Source: Cerrena zonata (lineage: Eukaryota > Basidiomycota > Agaricomycetes > Polyporales > Cerrenaceae). From it: a stretch of DNA of 64,000 nucleotides. Location of the stretch: contig JASBNA010000009.1 of the NCBI GenBank assembly GCA_038087015.1, positions 186,001 through 250,000 of the forward strand, given 5' to 3'. Made by a program: the position numbers and the translations under genes. Each line of letters opens with the position of its first letter. Position 1 is the stretch's first letter. Under the pieces are notes generated by a model. The model did no database searches. It saw only the letters and a program-made list of their open reading frames with translations, and was not told where the DNA came from. Positions 1-11,955 of this stretch are shown here, piece after piece.

Positions 1-1153
1 AGACACAGAACCTAATAACAGAAGCGTCACAAGATCTCCTAGGCAGGATGCTACGGGAGGCGCAATGTTATCTAAATTGACCAAGCGTGTGAATAGGTTT
101 TGAAATTAGCAATCGCCTTGTCGTGGCATACCTGGGTCAAAACCGAGTTTACGACATAGAACAACAAGTCCACACATGAATGAACCAAGTAAGACACTAG
201 AAAGACATGCAGCAGACATAGCTGACGAAGCAGTCATGAGAAATCTATATTCGAGTTCAGCAGAAGAAAGTAAGACGTCATACATGACCTACTCAATGGG
301 ACCGCCAGGAGAACCTTGGGGGATAGACGGTCTTGGCCTCCGCGCCTGTAACATGCGAAGAGTGAACAGAGTAGACGTAGCCGGATCGTTCGACACGCCA
401 GTTTGGTGCTCATTATTCGGTCGCGGCAATATACGGGATAGTCCAAAAGCAACGACTGCAGCAACAAAGGACACCAGCGTGGCTTGAACTTGTAGAAGGC
501 TGAGGTTGCCAAGAATGATTGACCGGCGTATATCGGGCTTGTCGAGTTGCCCAAGGTTAGCAGCAGTCCCCAGACGTGCTGATAGATTCATCTCTAAGTT
601 GCCTTTAAGATTGAGGACAACAGGGATGATCATGATGAGCTCGTCAACTCGAACCATGGCTTTCCAATGCTAGAAGTCAACATAGTGAGCATTGAGGCAT
701 ATTTGCTTGCAGTTAGCTAAACGTACAGAGACGCTGTTCAGAAGTTCTCCTGTAAATAAAAGACCAATAGTAGTCAAAAGGAGAGTGGGTGCTGTCTGAG
801 TAAACAAGAGTATGCATATTATTTGTTTGTTGAGATATATAAAAGGTACGTACTTCAATTACAATCCGCTTGGCTTGTGCCCATACACTACCGTCGTGCT
901 CTCGTGAAGGTATCCGCTCACGACCGCGAGCACGATCATGAGCATTAGGTGTAAGCAAAGCTCGCTCTCCGTCATCTTCATCCTCAGAGTCCGAGTCCTC
1001 GACGTGAGAATCATGAATATAAGGTGTTTGCCTAAGATGTGGTGCTGGTGTTACTGCAATTTCGTCAAGAACGTCCATTTCAATAGTGTCTGAGCCCGAG
1101 TCCGAAGGACTCGCCGGACGCTCAGCATCCAGCAATTCATAAGAGCCTGCCAT
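1..1153 (-). CDS. SLC41/MgtE-type magnesium transporter, 5' part
   Basis: Divalent-cation (Mg2+) membrane transporter of the eukaryotic SLC41 family, related to bacterial MgtE. Read exons are 1153-854, 795-727, 669-293, 244-132 and 71 to beyond base 1, all with GT-AG borders and matching phases. The first ~100 residues are an acidic, Ser-rich cytosolic tail (DSDSEDEDDGE). They are followed by hydrophobic segments with the family's signature runs: TIGLLFTGELL, VDELIMIIPVVLNLKGNLEM, LSARLGTAANLG and SLLQVQATLVSFVAA. Exon 4 gives SSVLLGSFMCGLVVLCR and exon 5 opens with DNIAPPVASCLGDLVTLLLLG, typical of the next transmembrane pair. The start at 1153 is the first ATG before the acidic tail. The 3' end is outside the window. 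The family is clear; substrate specificity is inferred from the family. Confidence 0.88.
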
Positions 1154-1584
1154 GCGGATTCAGGGAGGACGAGGATGCAGAGGCAAGTCAGAATGGGAAG
1201 GCCATGATTGAGTTTAAGAAACCTGTGCCAAGCGGTGAGACATCACTTTTGGAAATACAATGTATTAGTAAGAAGATTAGTAACGTATTGTATTGGGATA
1301 AGTAATAGTGTATAGTGTGAGAACAATGTAACGTGAGTTCCATTATCTTTTTGTAGTGATCTTTCAATCGAGTCAATGATTGCACTAAGCGTGGGAAGGC
1401 GCCAAATCGGTGGCCCATGGAACATTCACGCCTGACTTGAGACCTTCAATTACTTTACCTCCGTCCGTGACATACCAATCTTCGTGTGTCTCTTTGCTAC
1501 TCTCGGACTTCATCCGACTCGAACTGGGTTTTCTGGGACCCTAACCAGTCACATATCTGACTTGGAACCGATCGAATTCCAGCC
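1154..1584. other. intergenic, divergent promoters
   Basis: This 431-base stretch lies between the divergent transporter and ADA3 starts. I see no supported gene or RNA; short open frames on the minus strand have no family features. Confidence 0.5.
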
Positions 1585-3831
1585 ATGTCGTCGGGCATAT
1601 CGCCTTACGGCGCACCTTTGCCTATTCGATCTGCACTATTCAAGAACCCTTCGGATGGCATTCCATCCACAGACGAGCTCGAAACACTTCGTTCTGACCT
1701 TAAACTGTTCCAAGAGAAAACTATGGAGAGGGCGCGGAAGGCCCAGGAGGATATCAGGATTATTGAGGAGTCCATGCGACGTCTCAAGGAGAGGGAGAAG
1801 GGAAAGGCCAAAGCTCCCGGGCCAGTGAAGAAGGAACGTGCCTGTGAGTGCATCCGATTTATTCTAAGCCGAGTTTAAACTCAATCCACCCGCTATTATT
1901 TTTATTGTTCTATATTTCCAATGTCCACTATACCGATGCCGTACCTTTGACCTATTTATCTTGCTGGTACACCTGTGATGCGGCTCATTTCCGCGTCGTT
2001 TACCTCTCCGACCCATCTCGTGCTGGAATATTTCTACTTGCTTGACATCTCGGGTGCTATCTGTCCTACGAACCCGGCCACTTATAGTCACACCACTGTC
2101 TAATGGAGATGATAAGAAGCCGGTCACTCTGGCACAGAACTCGCAGCGGCCACGACCTCCTTCTGTCCCTGCCAGCGGTATTGCTTCAGGTGCCTCTACG
2201 CCCAGCCACGACCCGCGGAAATTGTAAGTTTAGACGATTCTCACGGATAGATGATACTAAGACGATCATAGCTCCGCACAAGATGTGAAGAATAAGAAGA
2301 AGAAACGTCTAAGAGAGGATCTAAGTGACGTTGATACCCGTACGCTTACCATCTACATAGAGGCTACATGTATTCATGTGTCTGACTTGCAGCGCCCGCG
2401 AAAGTACGAAAGACATCACCTATGTCTAGCCAGCATGGGCACTCACATCCACCGCCGCCCAAGGCGATGAAGCACCCGCCTTCAACGACCTCCAAGGTAT
2501 GTTCAATGTAGCCAACGAAGGTCAGTTTCTTACCGCCTATAGTCCACCTCCGGTCAAGACTTCGCCGTCCCTCCTACTGTTACTCTGTTACCACTCCGAC
2601 CTCCCGTTCCCCCACCCCCGATACCAGGGCCTAGTAAACCTACAGATGTGACAGAAGACTTCAGCAAGAGTAAGATGTCATCACAGGTCCTCGTGACTAC
2701 GTTCTATACGAGTATCGAACCTTGGTTACGACCTATCAAAGAAGAAGATATCGGCTTTCTTGAGTACACTGGAGACGAAGTTGAGCCTTTTGTTATCCCC
2801 AAACTTGGGAAACATTACTCGGAAGTCTGGGCGGAGGAAGACGTAGCCATGTATGGTGAACCTCTCGCAGGAACAGCTGCTGCCCGACAACGGTTAGTGG
2901 CGTCACCTACAGCTCCCCTACCGAAATGGGAACCGTCACAACTTGGGGGATAAAGACTCCATATCGGAAGAACATGGACATGGACCGCTGAATGAGCGGC
3001 TAGTCAGTGCATTAATACCGACGAAAGGTGATCAGTGGAAAAGTGTGAAGGCGGTTGAAGAAGCGATGGAGGGTCGTCCGGGGACAAATGGAGCTGCTGC
3101 ACAGGCGGCGAGAGATAGGATGAATGTTGCTGACCTTGAAGATCGAGTGAGGAATGCCCTTCGATATCATGGTATTCTCGATGAAACTGTAAGTTCACCG
3201 AACCTACCCGTTTTCGCTCCGATACTAAATCACTTGGGTGATAGCCTGACTTCTCTGAAGCGGTGGATGATCCCATCGCCACTGCTCTACGGCATGCTCA
3301 GAGAGAACTACGGACGGTAATGGCGACGAATAAAGCTCGCCGACTTCGATTAGCAGAAAATGCGAAAGCCAAACTGTCCTTTCAGGAATATCTCGAAGAT
3401 CGGGACTACCTTGACAAAGGCTATCAGTCATCAGTACACCGAAGCTGCAGAAGAAGGACGTCCCCAAACCGAGTAAGAAGAAGAAACAGAAGTCAGAACC
3501 GAACGGTACCTCGAATGGTGTACCTGCAGTCACTGGCATCACACCACCTCCTGCATCCTCTGGTCTAGTTCCAGACGAAGGGGATAACCTCACCGTTCCC
3601 GATTCATTGAAAACCCTTGTTGATGCAAGGCGGAAATGGGATAAGCTCGGTGAGCTGCTCATACAGGACTATCGAGGTCCTGGACAACTGGTCGGTTTGC
3701 CCCAGTCCAGTGTATTTGAAGGCATTGAGGAAGAAGTGAAGCGGGAATTGGAACGTCTCGGTCCGATCCTTTCTGGATCGTCTTCTGGATCGTTATTTAA
3801 AGATAAGGGGAAAGCTAGGGCAGATTCATGA
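1585..3831 (+). CDS. NGG1: SAGA/NuA4-type transcriptional adaptor ADA3 (NGG1), frame-disrupted
   Basis: Subunit of the histone acetyltransferase module of SAGA, linking Gcn5 and Ada2. Read exons are 1585-1843, 2088-2223, 2272-2339, 2393-2496, 2543-3188 and 3245-3831. The N-terminus has a coiled-coil-like heptad stretch (ELETLRSDLKLFQEK) and a Lys-rich segment; a Pro-rich linker precedes YTSIEPWLRPIKEEDIGFL. The C-terminal Ada3 domain has LRHAQRELRTVMATNKARR and SFQEYLEDRDYLDK, then a KKKKQK stretch and a final RRKWDKLGELLIQDY block. Two breaks interrupt the frame. A run of five G at 2945-2949 behaves as one base too many. Near 3419-3442 the frame moves as if one base were missing (or two added). 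On both sides the protein continues as expected for ADA3. The 244 nt first intron is long for this window and could hide an exon. Confidence 0.82.
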
Positions 3832-4402
3832 CGCAGGCATGACGCTCGAGTAGTTTTTTAACGATTTCCATCGTGATTTCCCTGGTTTCTGATTGTGTCA
3901 TTTTCTTCTGACGATTACTCCTGCTCCCGACGCCTTGCGTGCGTTCCCCGACTCATCATTGACTGTCTCAATTGGATTTCTATCTACCACTCATGTCTAC
4001 ATTTATTGTTGGAGTTTTGTCCTGCTATTCTCGGTTTCTCCTCGTTGTTGAATGTTTTTTCTGCATCACAGACTATAATGTCATTGGGTTGATTTTGCTG
4101 TGCCTCTTGTCGCATCACTGTTCTTATTTGCGTGTAAGAAGTACCTCTGGAGTATCTACAAACACGTTGAAAGAACACTTTGAACACATTCCTGCCTTGG
4201 ACTTTCGAACGTAAAGTTTACCGCAAAGTCTGCATTGGGCGTCAAGCGTTCTGTTTTACCTTTCCACCGACCATGAATAGAGCGAGTCACCTTCCGCTGG
4301 TTCGCTATCTACCCCAAACGAGCAGGGGGATACTATTCTGTCTATTTGTCATATAGATATAGAAACTACCTCATATCGTAGGATTATTTGAAGCCTGAAG
4401 AA
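3832..4402. other. intergenic
   Basis: This stretch is the ADA3 3' flank and the promoter of the glutamate 5-kinase gene, both on the plus strand. It is AT- and T-rich in places. No additional gene is supported. Confidence 0.5.
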
Positions 4403-6352
4403 ATGGCTCCCCCTCGTCAAACTATTGTGATCAAGCTCGGTAAGTCCTTGAGACTCGACAAGTCTCAGTCGTAGACCTGACAACGAATCGTCTCACCTCT
4501 CTGTAGGCACCTCCTCTATCGTCCATGAAACCACTCACCAGCCTTTACTATCTACACTTTCTGCCATCGTCGAAACCGTAGTCCACCTTCGAACACTAGG
4601 GCACAAGGTGGTCTTGGTCAGTTCGGGGGCGATCGGTGTAGGTTTGAAGCGGATGGAGATGCCCACCAAGCCCAAATCGCTATCAGGGAAACAGGTGCGC
4701 TTCCGCTAAGGTCATATCTATGTTGCAAGGTATTGAAGATGGTGGATATCTGTTAGGCTTTAGCTGCGATCGGACAAGGGCGTCTTATTGCACTTTGGGA
4801 CAATCTGTTTGGACAACTTGGACAGCCTATCGCACAGGTCCTTCTAACTAGAGGGGATATATCCGATGTATGTAATCTGCTTACGAGTATCAAGTTTTAG
4901 CTTTGATGACTTACGTCCTGGCACTTGACAGCGGACAAGATACCTCAACGCGGTGAACACCTTCAAGGAGCTTCTGTCACTCGGTGTTGTCCCCATTGTC
5001 AACGAAAACGATACAGTATCTGTCAGCGTATGTCGGTTCCTCTATGACTACTGTGTTGAGATGTAACCTAATTGCAACTTTGGACAACAGGAGATCAAAT
5101 TCGGTGACAATGATACCCTATCTGCTATTACTTCATCAATGTTGCACGCAGACTATCTCTTCCTCCTGACAGACGTCGACAGTTTATACACCTCGAATCC
5201 TCGAAAAGACCCTGATGCTAAAGCCATAGATGTTGTCACGTCCATTGCTGCTATCCGTTCACAAGGTGAATAACTGTACTCCGCATCCATCCAACCATTC
5301 AACTCACCGTGACTCGAAAACAGTTAGCACGACGACTCTCGGTTCCAATTTGGGCACAGGTGGAATGGAAACGAAACTGATAGCTGCGGAAATTGCAACT
5401 GCAGCAGGTGTCACGACTGTGATTACCTCTAGCAAAGATCCTCGTAAAATCCTCAAGATCATTGAGTATAATACCTCATTGAAATCAGGGACTGCTACCC
5501 CTCTAGAAATCGCCTCTGGTCGTTCAAGTCCTGTCCCCTCTCCAATACCTACCTCCTTATCATCCTCTCTCGCACCGTCAGGATCGTCTTCCGATTCTCT
5601 TGCTTCTTCTGTTATGTCGAATCGCACCGTAATCCCCAGCGTCATGACTCCCGCGTCAAGACCTCCACACACGTTGTTCACCCCTTCTTTGAACCCTATG
5701 CGCGACCTGAAAGCATGGACTACTCATACACTATATCCGTCAGGAAGCGTGATAATCGATGAAGGTGCTCATGCAGTGTTGTCGAGACGAGAAAGTGGGG
5801 GCAGGTTGTTGGCTGCTGGTGTAGTTGGTGTTCGTGGTACATTTGCCTCTGGACAAGCCGTTCGGATCTTGGTTCGAAGGAGTAAAGTCCCCCCTGCTCC
5901 CAGTAGCACCACCGAGGAGGACGGCGAAGTACCCACTGCCCCAAACACACCTTTCATCTTGCCAATTGGGTCTATTTCGAGTTCCATCTCAACCCTGGAT
6001 GGACTTCATGACCCAGTGGTTCCGCTCACGCCTCCGATATCGACGCAAGAACAGGTAACTCCGTCTGTTACTGTCAAGGCCCTGCCGGAAGATGAACAGA
6101 TCATCGCCCCGCCGTCGTCGTCGACTTACGACATTGCCGTGGACGAGGATCTGGAAGAAGTAGGACGGGGTTTAGCGAATTACAATTGGGCCCAAATTGA
6201 CAAAGTGAAGGGTCAGAAAAGGTAGTTCATCTTCCTGTTACATATCTAGCTCGATGCTGATTGCTTGAATTAGCTCATCACTTGCTCAAGAACTTGGATA
6301 CGCAGACTCTGAATACGTTGTAGAGAATATCACGATCCGGGTCCCTCCGTGA
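4403..6352 (+). CDS. PRO1: glutamate 5-kinase (gamma-glutamyl kinase)
   Basis: First enzyme of proline synthesis; phosphorylates glutamate with ATP in the cytosol. Exons 4403-4439, 4507-4694, 4757-4867, 4932-5027, 5091-5265, 5324-6221 and 6274-6352 join in phase to 527 residues. The amino-acid-kinase fold is unmistakable: IVIKLGTSS at the start, [57 protein letters not shown] and [16 protein letters not shown]. The C-terminal PUA domain has [24 protein letters not shown] and [10 protein letters not shown]. The kinase and PUA parts are separated by a Ser/Pro-rich insertion of roughly 70 residues, and a second low-complexity Pro/Ser/Thr insertion sits inside the PUA part, so the protein is longer than the bacterial enzyme. 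Feedback inhibition by proline is known for the family; nothing here tests it. Confidence 0.95.
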
Positions 6353-6744
6353 TACCTTTTTTCTTGCTTCTAGTCCGTACTAATCGATGTTCGTGTATTT
6401 GTATTGGGCGTCAGCTGCCATCAAGTTCATGAGTGTCAATCTGTCTAAGGGTCCAAGGCTTGAAGGTGAATGAATTGAGATACATAATACGACGGCTGTG
6501 AACGTCGAATAGCAACGCACGCAATGCGCACGTTGGTATTTGTCCAGAACAAATAATAGTGATTTCGCTGATCGCGTAAGTATTTTTTGTGGAGAGGGCG
6601 CTCGAAGGTTGCAACTTGAGTATTTTACCCTGGTATCCGCCCCGGTGCTCTCCTCTTCTCTTTCTCCGCTCACTCTTTCTGTATTTCTACGTCTCTCTCC
6701 TACCTACATGCAATAATTATTCCTCCTTCTTGATCTCCTCCACC

Positions 6745-8118
6745 ATGTTGCACGGAAACTCCATCAGGATCCTCACGGGTATGTCTCATTGCACGCCACC
6801 TCCGGTCGTCTATTTTACCTACTGCATACAGGGAACAGTCACCCCGAGCTCGCCAACGCAGTGGCTGAGCGGTGAGTTGCAGCTTCTGCAGCTGTTCTCG
6901 CTGTGCTAGCAGCCCTTGAAGAGCTGGCCATTTACCTATAACCTGCTTCGCAGGCTTAACGTGACCCTGACACCCTGCACTGTCAAAAAATTCTCCAATG
7001 GCGAGATAAACGTCAAGATATCCGAGTCCATTCGAGAAGAGGACGTCTTCATCATCCAGTCTGGGTGCGACGATGTGAACGACAACCTGATGGAGCTCCT
7101 CATCATCATTTCTGCTTGCAAAGGCGCCTCGGCGAGACGCATTACGGCCGTCATCCCCTGCTACCCCTATGCCAGAATGGACAAAAAGGACAAGTCAAGA
7201 GCACCCATCACCGCCAAGCTTGTTGCAAACATGCTTGCTGTCGCAGGTTGTGACCATGTCATCACCATGGACTTACACGCCAGCCAGATCCAGGGTTTCT
7301 TTGACTTCCCCGTAGACAACCTCTACTCCGAGCCATTGATGATCTCCTACATCAAGCGGAACATTCCTGACTGGCAAAACAGCATTGTGGTCAGTCCCGA
7401 TGCCGGTGGTGCGAAGCGGTAAGCAGTTTGCTCCGGCATTGTATTCTGATCATCGCTTATGGTGTAACAGCGTGACTGCCATCGCGGACAAACTGGGTGT
7501 AGAGTTTGCTCTCATCCATCGCCAAGGCCCTACGCGGGCGCAAAACTCATCTGAGAGAGTTGAAGTACTAGTGGGTGACGTGCGGGACAAGGTGAAAACT
7601 ATTCAAATCACAATGACGTCACTCGAACCTAATCCAAAAAATTGACGCATCCTTGAAGGTTGCCATTCTTGTAGATGATATGATCGACTCGGGCAAAACG
7701 CTTGCCATGGCTGCCCAGTCCTTGAAGGAACACGGTGCGAAAAAGGTCTTCGCACTCATTTCCCATGGTTCGTCGTCCTCCATTATTAGATTCTGGCCCC
7801 TTCACGTTCTCAATATATTTCTCTAATCACAGGACTGTTTTCGGAAGCAAAAATGAGTATGGTCGAGGACCTCCCAATTGAACAATTGGTGGTATGTGTT
7901 CAGTTCAGTGTCCGGGTGTCAGCTTAACTCACAGGTCATATGCTCGTTTCGTGCACCAGGTGACTAATACTATTCCCCAAACCAAGCATGCCGAGGCCTG
8001 CTCTAAACTTGTCACCATGGATGTCAGTCCAACGATTGCTGAGAGCATTCGAAGGACACATAATGGTGAAAGTATCACTTTGTTGTTTGGTGACTGGGCC
8101 GAAGGAGCTGGTATGTAA
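6745..8118 (+). CDS. PRS: ribose-phosphate pyrophosphokinase (PRPP synthetase)
   Basis: Makes 5-phosphoribosyl-1-diphosphate from ribose-5-phosphate and ATP, feeding purine, pyrimidine, His, Trp and NAD synthesis. Exons 6745-6778, 6832-6871, 6954-7418, 7471-7591, 7659-7767, 7833-7891 and 7960-8118 give 328 residues. The N-terminus [15 protein letters not shown] and [10 protein letters not shown] match the family. ATP/Mg2+ site residues are visible in [14 protein letters not shown], the signature in [13 protein letters not shown] and [10 protein letters not shown]. The PRPP-binding loop is [12 protein letters not shown], where many relatives have D-T-G/C-G-T; the catalytic DD pair is kept. No long non-homologous insertion of the yeast Prs1/Prs5 type is present. 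Fungi carry several paralogues, so the precise PRS number is not assigned. Confidence 0.95.
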
Positions 8119-8837
8119 GAGACAGGTCAGGGAGGGAATTGGAAGTAGAGGTATGGCATCGTGAGTACCTTGTTTGTGTTTATGTCCCTCCCCAATAGCT
8201 CACAAGTATACCTTCTCTCGATTCTTAGATTGTCTCAATACGATATAGATTCTCATTACAGATGCCATCGCGGAGTGACAAAATCTTTTAACCTTCTACC
8301 ATACTTTAAAACGCTCCCACCCCGACGCGCAGCAAACCATCGCCCACTCAGCGTTCCACCCAATGTCCAATTTGTCCATGTCTGTGCCCGCCTCCGTTTC
8401 TTGCGCGTTTGGCATTACTTTTCCAGCCATTCATTCTCACTCCAGCGCACGGTAAGTTTCCGTATTCCCAAATAACCGGTGAGGTATGTCCGTGGGTGAG
8501 AACATACAAAGAAGTCCACGCCACTCTGGTTCGATCCAGGGTTATCGCTAGCTCGGAGCCTCTGTGTTGCTCGGTGCAATAATGCACTAGTCATCTATCT
8601 CAATGTTCGCAGTGCTCTCATAATCTATCGCTCTGGTCTTCTCACCTATGTCAAGAAGACTCGGATTCCCATCGGCTCCTCGCTGGGATGTCTGATTGAT
8701 ACTCGTTTGGGTCATGTCTTTACCGCTCCCGTCGAATTGCATCTGGAACTTGAGGAAATTATAAAATTACTGAAATGAAAGCATGATCGAGTTTCTTCGA
8801 ATCTCGCTCTTCTTTCCCTCCGTTCATTGTCATCCCG
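8119..8837. other. intergenic
   Basis: This 719-base stretch runs from the PRPP synthetase stop to the DUF6593 start on the same strand. I see UTR-like and AT-rich sequence only. A GGTTCGATCC string near 8528 looks like a tRNA T-loop, but its stem does not pair and no cloverleaf surrounds it. Confidence 0.45.
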
Positions 8838-9785
8838 ATGGCTTCATCCTCCAAGTCGAAATCGACTCCAAATCAGAAATTGATTCTTACGACGACAAGC
8901 CTGCACAATGTCGTCATCGCTAACCGCTCCGATGTCATTTACTACGAAATTGTGACGCCAAAATGGGAAAAAGACCTCACAAGAATTAGTCGACTAGATC
9001 CCAACTCGAAACAATACGATTTGATATGTGAATTCTTGAACGAGCACGATAAGCCTGTGTCGGTGAGGTTATACGGTGGAGTGACCACGCGGGCGGAAGA
9101 GTTCCTCGTAAAGGACGAGTCTGCAGGGTAGGTCATTCAATTGCTCTTCTACCTACGGCCAAAGTCCTAAAATATAAGGAAAGTAGAACGGCTAAGTTCA
9201 GAGGGAAGGATGGCAAGATGTATACTTGGAGGGTAGACCATGACGAGCTCGAGGTATGCTTCCCATTACTTCCGCCCGCCGCTCTTACCCCTTCGTACAT
9301 ATTTCCGAATTAACATGCACCATTGCCAGCTCTTTCGTGAAGACCAACCCGTAGCATGGTATCACAGACAAAAGCGATATCTCGGTCTCCTACGCATGTC
9401 TCAACACCCCTACCTCGAAATCGACAGCATGGCCATGGACACCCTGGATTCTCTCATAGGTATGTCTCAGCCTCGAATTCTCAATTCACACCAATTATTG
9501 CCATTCCCTTGTAACGTCGGCCGTCATTACGCATCTCCCTCTTGATCCCCTTCTCTCTTCACGCGCTGGCGGGTAGTTTCTACTATATTCCTCTTTTATC
9601 CTTTACCCCTTTCCTAAGTCGCCGACTTCCCTTCGACGTGCCTTGCAACTCTCTCGTCGTTATGGCCGAGAGAAAGTTTACTTTTAGAAACACGACATCA
9701 TGGCTGACTTTATATTTTTGTTGTGCTTGTTCTCACAGTGTCATTCTTGCTTGTTGAACGAAGGAGGAGGGATGGGAAGATATAG
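8838..9785 (+). CDS. DUF6593 domain protein
   Basis: Member of a small-protein family common in Agaricomycetes, of unknown function. Exons 8838-9127, 9187-9253, 9330-9459 and 9739-9785 join in phase to about 177 residues. The family pattern is visible: YYEIVTPKWEKDLTRISRLDP near residue 35, a middle FLxKD segment, then KFRGKDGKMYTWRVDHDELEL and VAWYHRQKR, and a final VSFLLVERRRRDGK after the last intron. The last intron (279 nt) is long for this window, so the terminal exon is less certain than the others. No signal peptide or membrane segment is seen. It lies between the PRPP synthetase gene and the convergent NTH gene with no evident functional link. Confidence 0.75.
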
Positions 9786-9990
9786 AGTACGGTCCCGCGA
9801 TTGGGCGTGGGTTTCCGGGATGTCAGCTCCGAGGTTAGGGGTGGACTTTATGAGGGGTGGCGGGTTCACAAGCTGAATTGTAGCGTTGTTCAGACGGAGG
9901 TTTGGTTAGGTGGAGTATCCAAAACATGCATTATCATAGACGAAATAGGATGTTCGATAACAAGCAAGAAGTCAGAAATGGGATGGAAAG

Positions 9991-11521
9991 CTAGTCAATA
10001 TCTGTTAAAGGCGAAGGTGCGTCAGTAGGTGGCTCGATTACAGTTTCCTCTATCTGCTCTTCGAGCTTGATCTCTATCTTAGGGCCACCGTTGCTTTTGG
10101 ATCTAGAGGTCTTGGTTACCTTTCGTGACTTTGTTGTTTTTGTTACCTTCCTGGCGCTTGGACAAAGACCAGAACTTAATTCACATTCGTCACATTTAGG
10201 ACCCACGGGTAAGCAGACCATCTATAGTTAAGCTTGAGATATATAATTATAGTAAAAGAAGGGAGGAGGATGAAGTACGTACCTGGCCGAAACCCACCAA
10301 AAGATGGTTGATCTCCGGGTGCAATTCTGTCGGAAGCCAGGATTGAAGATTCAAACTGAGACGGAAAATGTTAGTCTTTGAGGTATAGGTTGAATATTAT
10401 GAGCATACCGAGTCTCTTCTGGATTCTTCGTTGGTGGTTTGTGCCAACCAAGACGGTTTGTGATCCTGTGAACATGGACGTCAACGCCTATTCCAACGTT
10501 TCTGCATGAGATTTCCTGTAAGTAATGGAATTCGAGTAGATACGGATGAAGGACAAACATATTCCAAGCGACTTGGAGGGCTAGGAAGGCCATCTTGGGG
10601 CCTACACCCGGGAGAGAGCAGAGTTCGTCAACCGTCTTGGGTACGTCTGAGTCAAATTCATCTTTAAGCTTCTGCGCCGCTTTCTTGAGATACCTAAAGC
10701 ATTGCGTGAGTGTTACGAACGACTGGGATTTATCATAGACTTACTCTGTCTTTCTTCGCCAAAAGCCTACTTTGGCAATAGCTTCAGCGATAGTGGTATC
10801 GTCGGCGTGAATCATGGCCTCGACGGTAAGGCTGCCACCCAATGCCTCACGAAGCTTAGAGACTGCAGCATCAGTCACTTCATCCTTAGTTTGAGAGGAT
10901 AACATAAGAGAGACGAGGGTAGAAAATCTTCGACTCTATTTAACCTTCAATAAATCACAACATTCATGATCACTGTGGTCATACCTTTGGATCCTGCTCT
11001 TTGTATTGAGCTTGGTCGCAACCCATAGTGTCCACAGGTGCAACTATGTTTTCGCGCATCCTCTTGATGGTGTCATATGTTTCCTTCCATTGTAGGGGTG
11101 CAGGATGAGGAACGGCTAAGACCTGTTGGATCGGTTTCGGTTTCCGAGGTGAAGTCTGTTTCTTCGACTTCTTGGTAGGTGTCACAATAGTTTTAACATC
11201 CACCTCTTCAACCTTGACAGTCGACGAAGATGCAGCAGCGTTCTTAACGTTACCCCTAGTCTTGCGTTTACGTGGAGGAGATGGTTCTGAGTCACTGAAC
11301 TCAGAGTGATTCTCGTCTTGGTCCGGGGCAGCGTATTCGGTTTGTTCCAACTTGATACGTTTCGACCTCCGTACGGAAGTCGATCCGTCCGAAACTGTGG
11401 CTTCATTGCCATTTGTACCTGGGGCCGCACTTGTAGTGAATAGAGTTACTGAGGTGTGGAACGCGCTCGGTTTGCCAACAAGGCCTACCGGTGAGGCAGA
11501 GCGTTTCTTGACAGCTACCAT
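9991..11521 (-). CDS. NTH1: endonuclease III homologue (bifunctional DNA glycosylase/AP lyase)
   Basis: Base-excision repair enzyme removing oxidised pyrimidines and cleaving the abasic site. Exons 11521-10985, 10935-10745, 10693-10559, 10501-10409, 10355-10283 and 10221-9991 give 419 residues. A basic, disordered N-terminal ~140 residues ([19 protein letters not shown]) probably carries nuclear signals. The catalytic core has [19 protein letters not shown], the helix-hairpin-helix LPGVGPKMA with the catalytic-type Lys, and VDVHVHRI holding the catalytic-type Asp. The iron-sulphur loop has C-x6-C-x2-C-x6-C ([11 protein letters not shown] then GLC), one residue longer in the last spacing than in E. 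coli. A Lys/Thr-rich tail follows. An in-frame upstream ATG at 11614 would add 31 residues with possible mitochondrial-leader character, plausible because relatives are dually targeted. Confidence 0.92.
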
Positions 11522-11614
11522 TACGATTCGAAAAAGACTCCGAGATGAGGATATGTTGGGCGACGTTAGTAGAGTATGCAAACGACAAAACCACAAGTTA
11601 CAACAATAGACCAA

Positions 11615-11955
11615 TTGCAGTAGTTATAGTGTTAAGGCAAGACCAAAACGCCAAGTGATGTGGCCCCGGGGTGTTAATTTCGAATTGTGATCCGCCACAC
11701 CACAGTCCAGGCTCAATTGAAGACACTATTTCCGAATTTGACATGATGTAGACCACTGTCGGTGTTCAAAAAATTTCACCTAGAAGAGTTCACACAAGGT
11801 CAAATATGATGAGCGAGGAGCGAGCCCCAAGCAAGCCAAAATTTCATTCGCGTTCGTAAAGTACTACCAAAACTACCACCAGATAAGAATAACATTAGAG
11901 GGAACACCACATTCCTTTAAAAGAGAGGTCGTAAACATTCATAAAAATTGCGCAA
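11615..11955. other. intergenic
   Basis: This 341-base stretch is NTH1 5' flank and the 3' flank of the repeat-protein gene. Nothing codable is supported. Confidence 0.45.

Noticed and set aside
2941..2953. A tiny intron to explain the ADA3 break
   Set aside because: No GT-AG pair spans the site with a length an agaricomycete spliceosome could use (about 45 nt or more) while preserving the flanking family residues.
8515..8560. tRNA-like T-loop string GGTTCGATCC
   Set aside because: The T stem mismatches at its second pair and no anticodon or acceptor stem can be folded around it.
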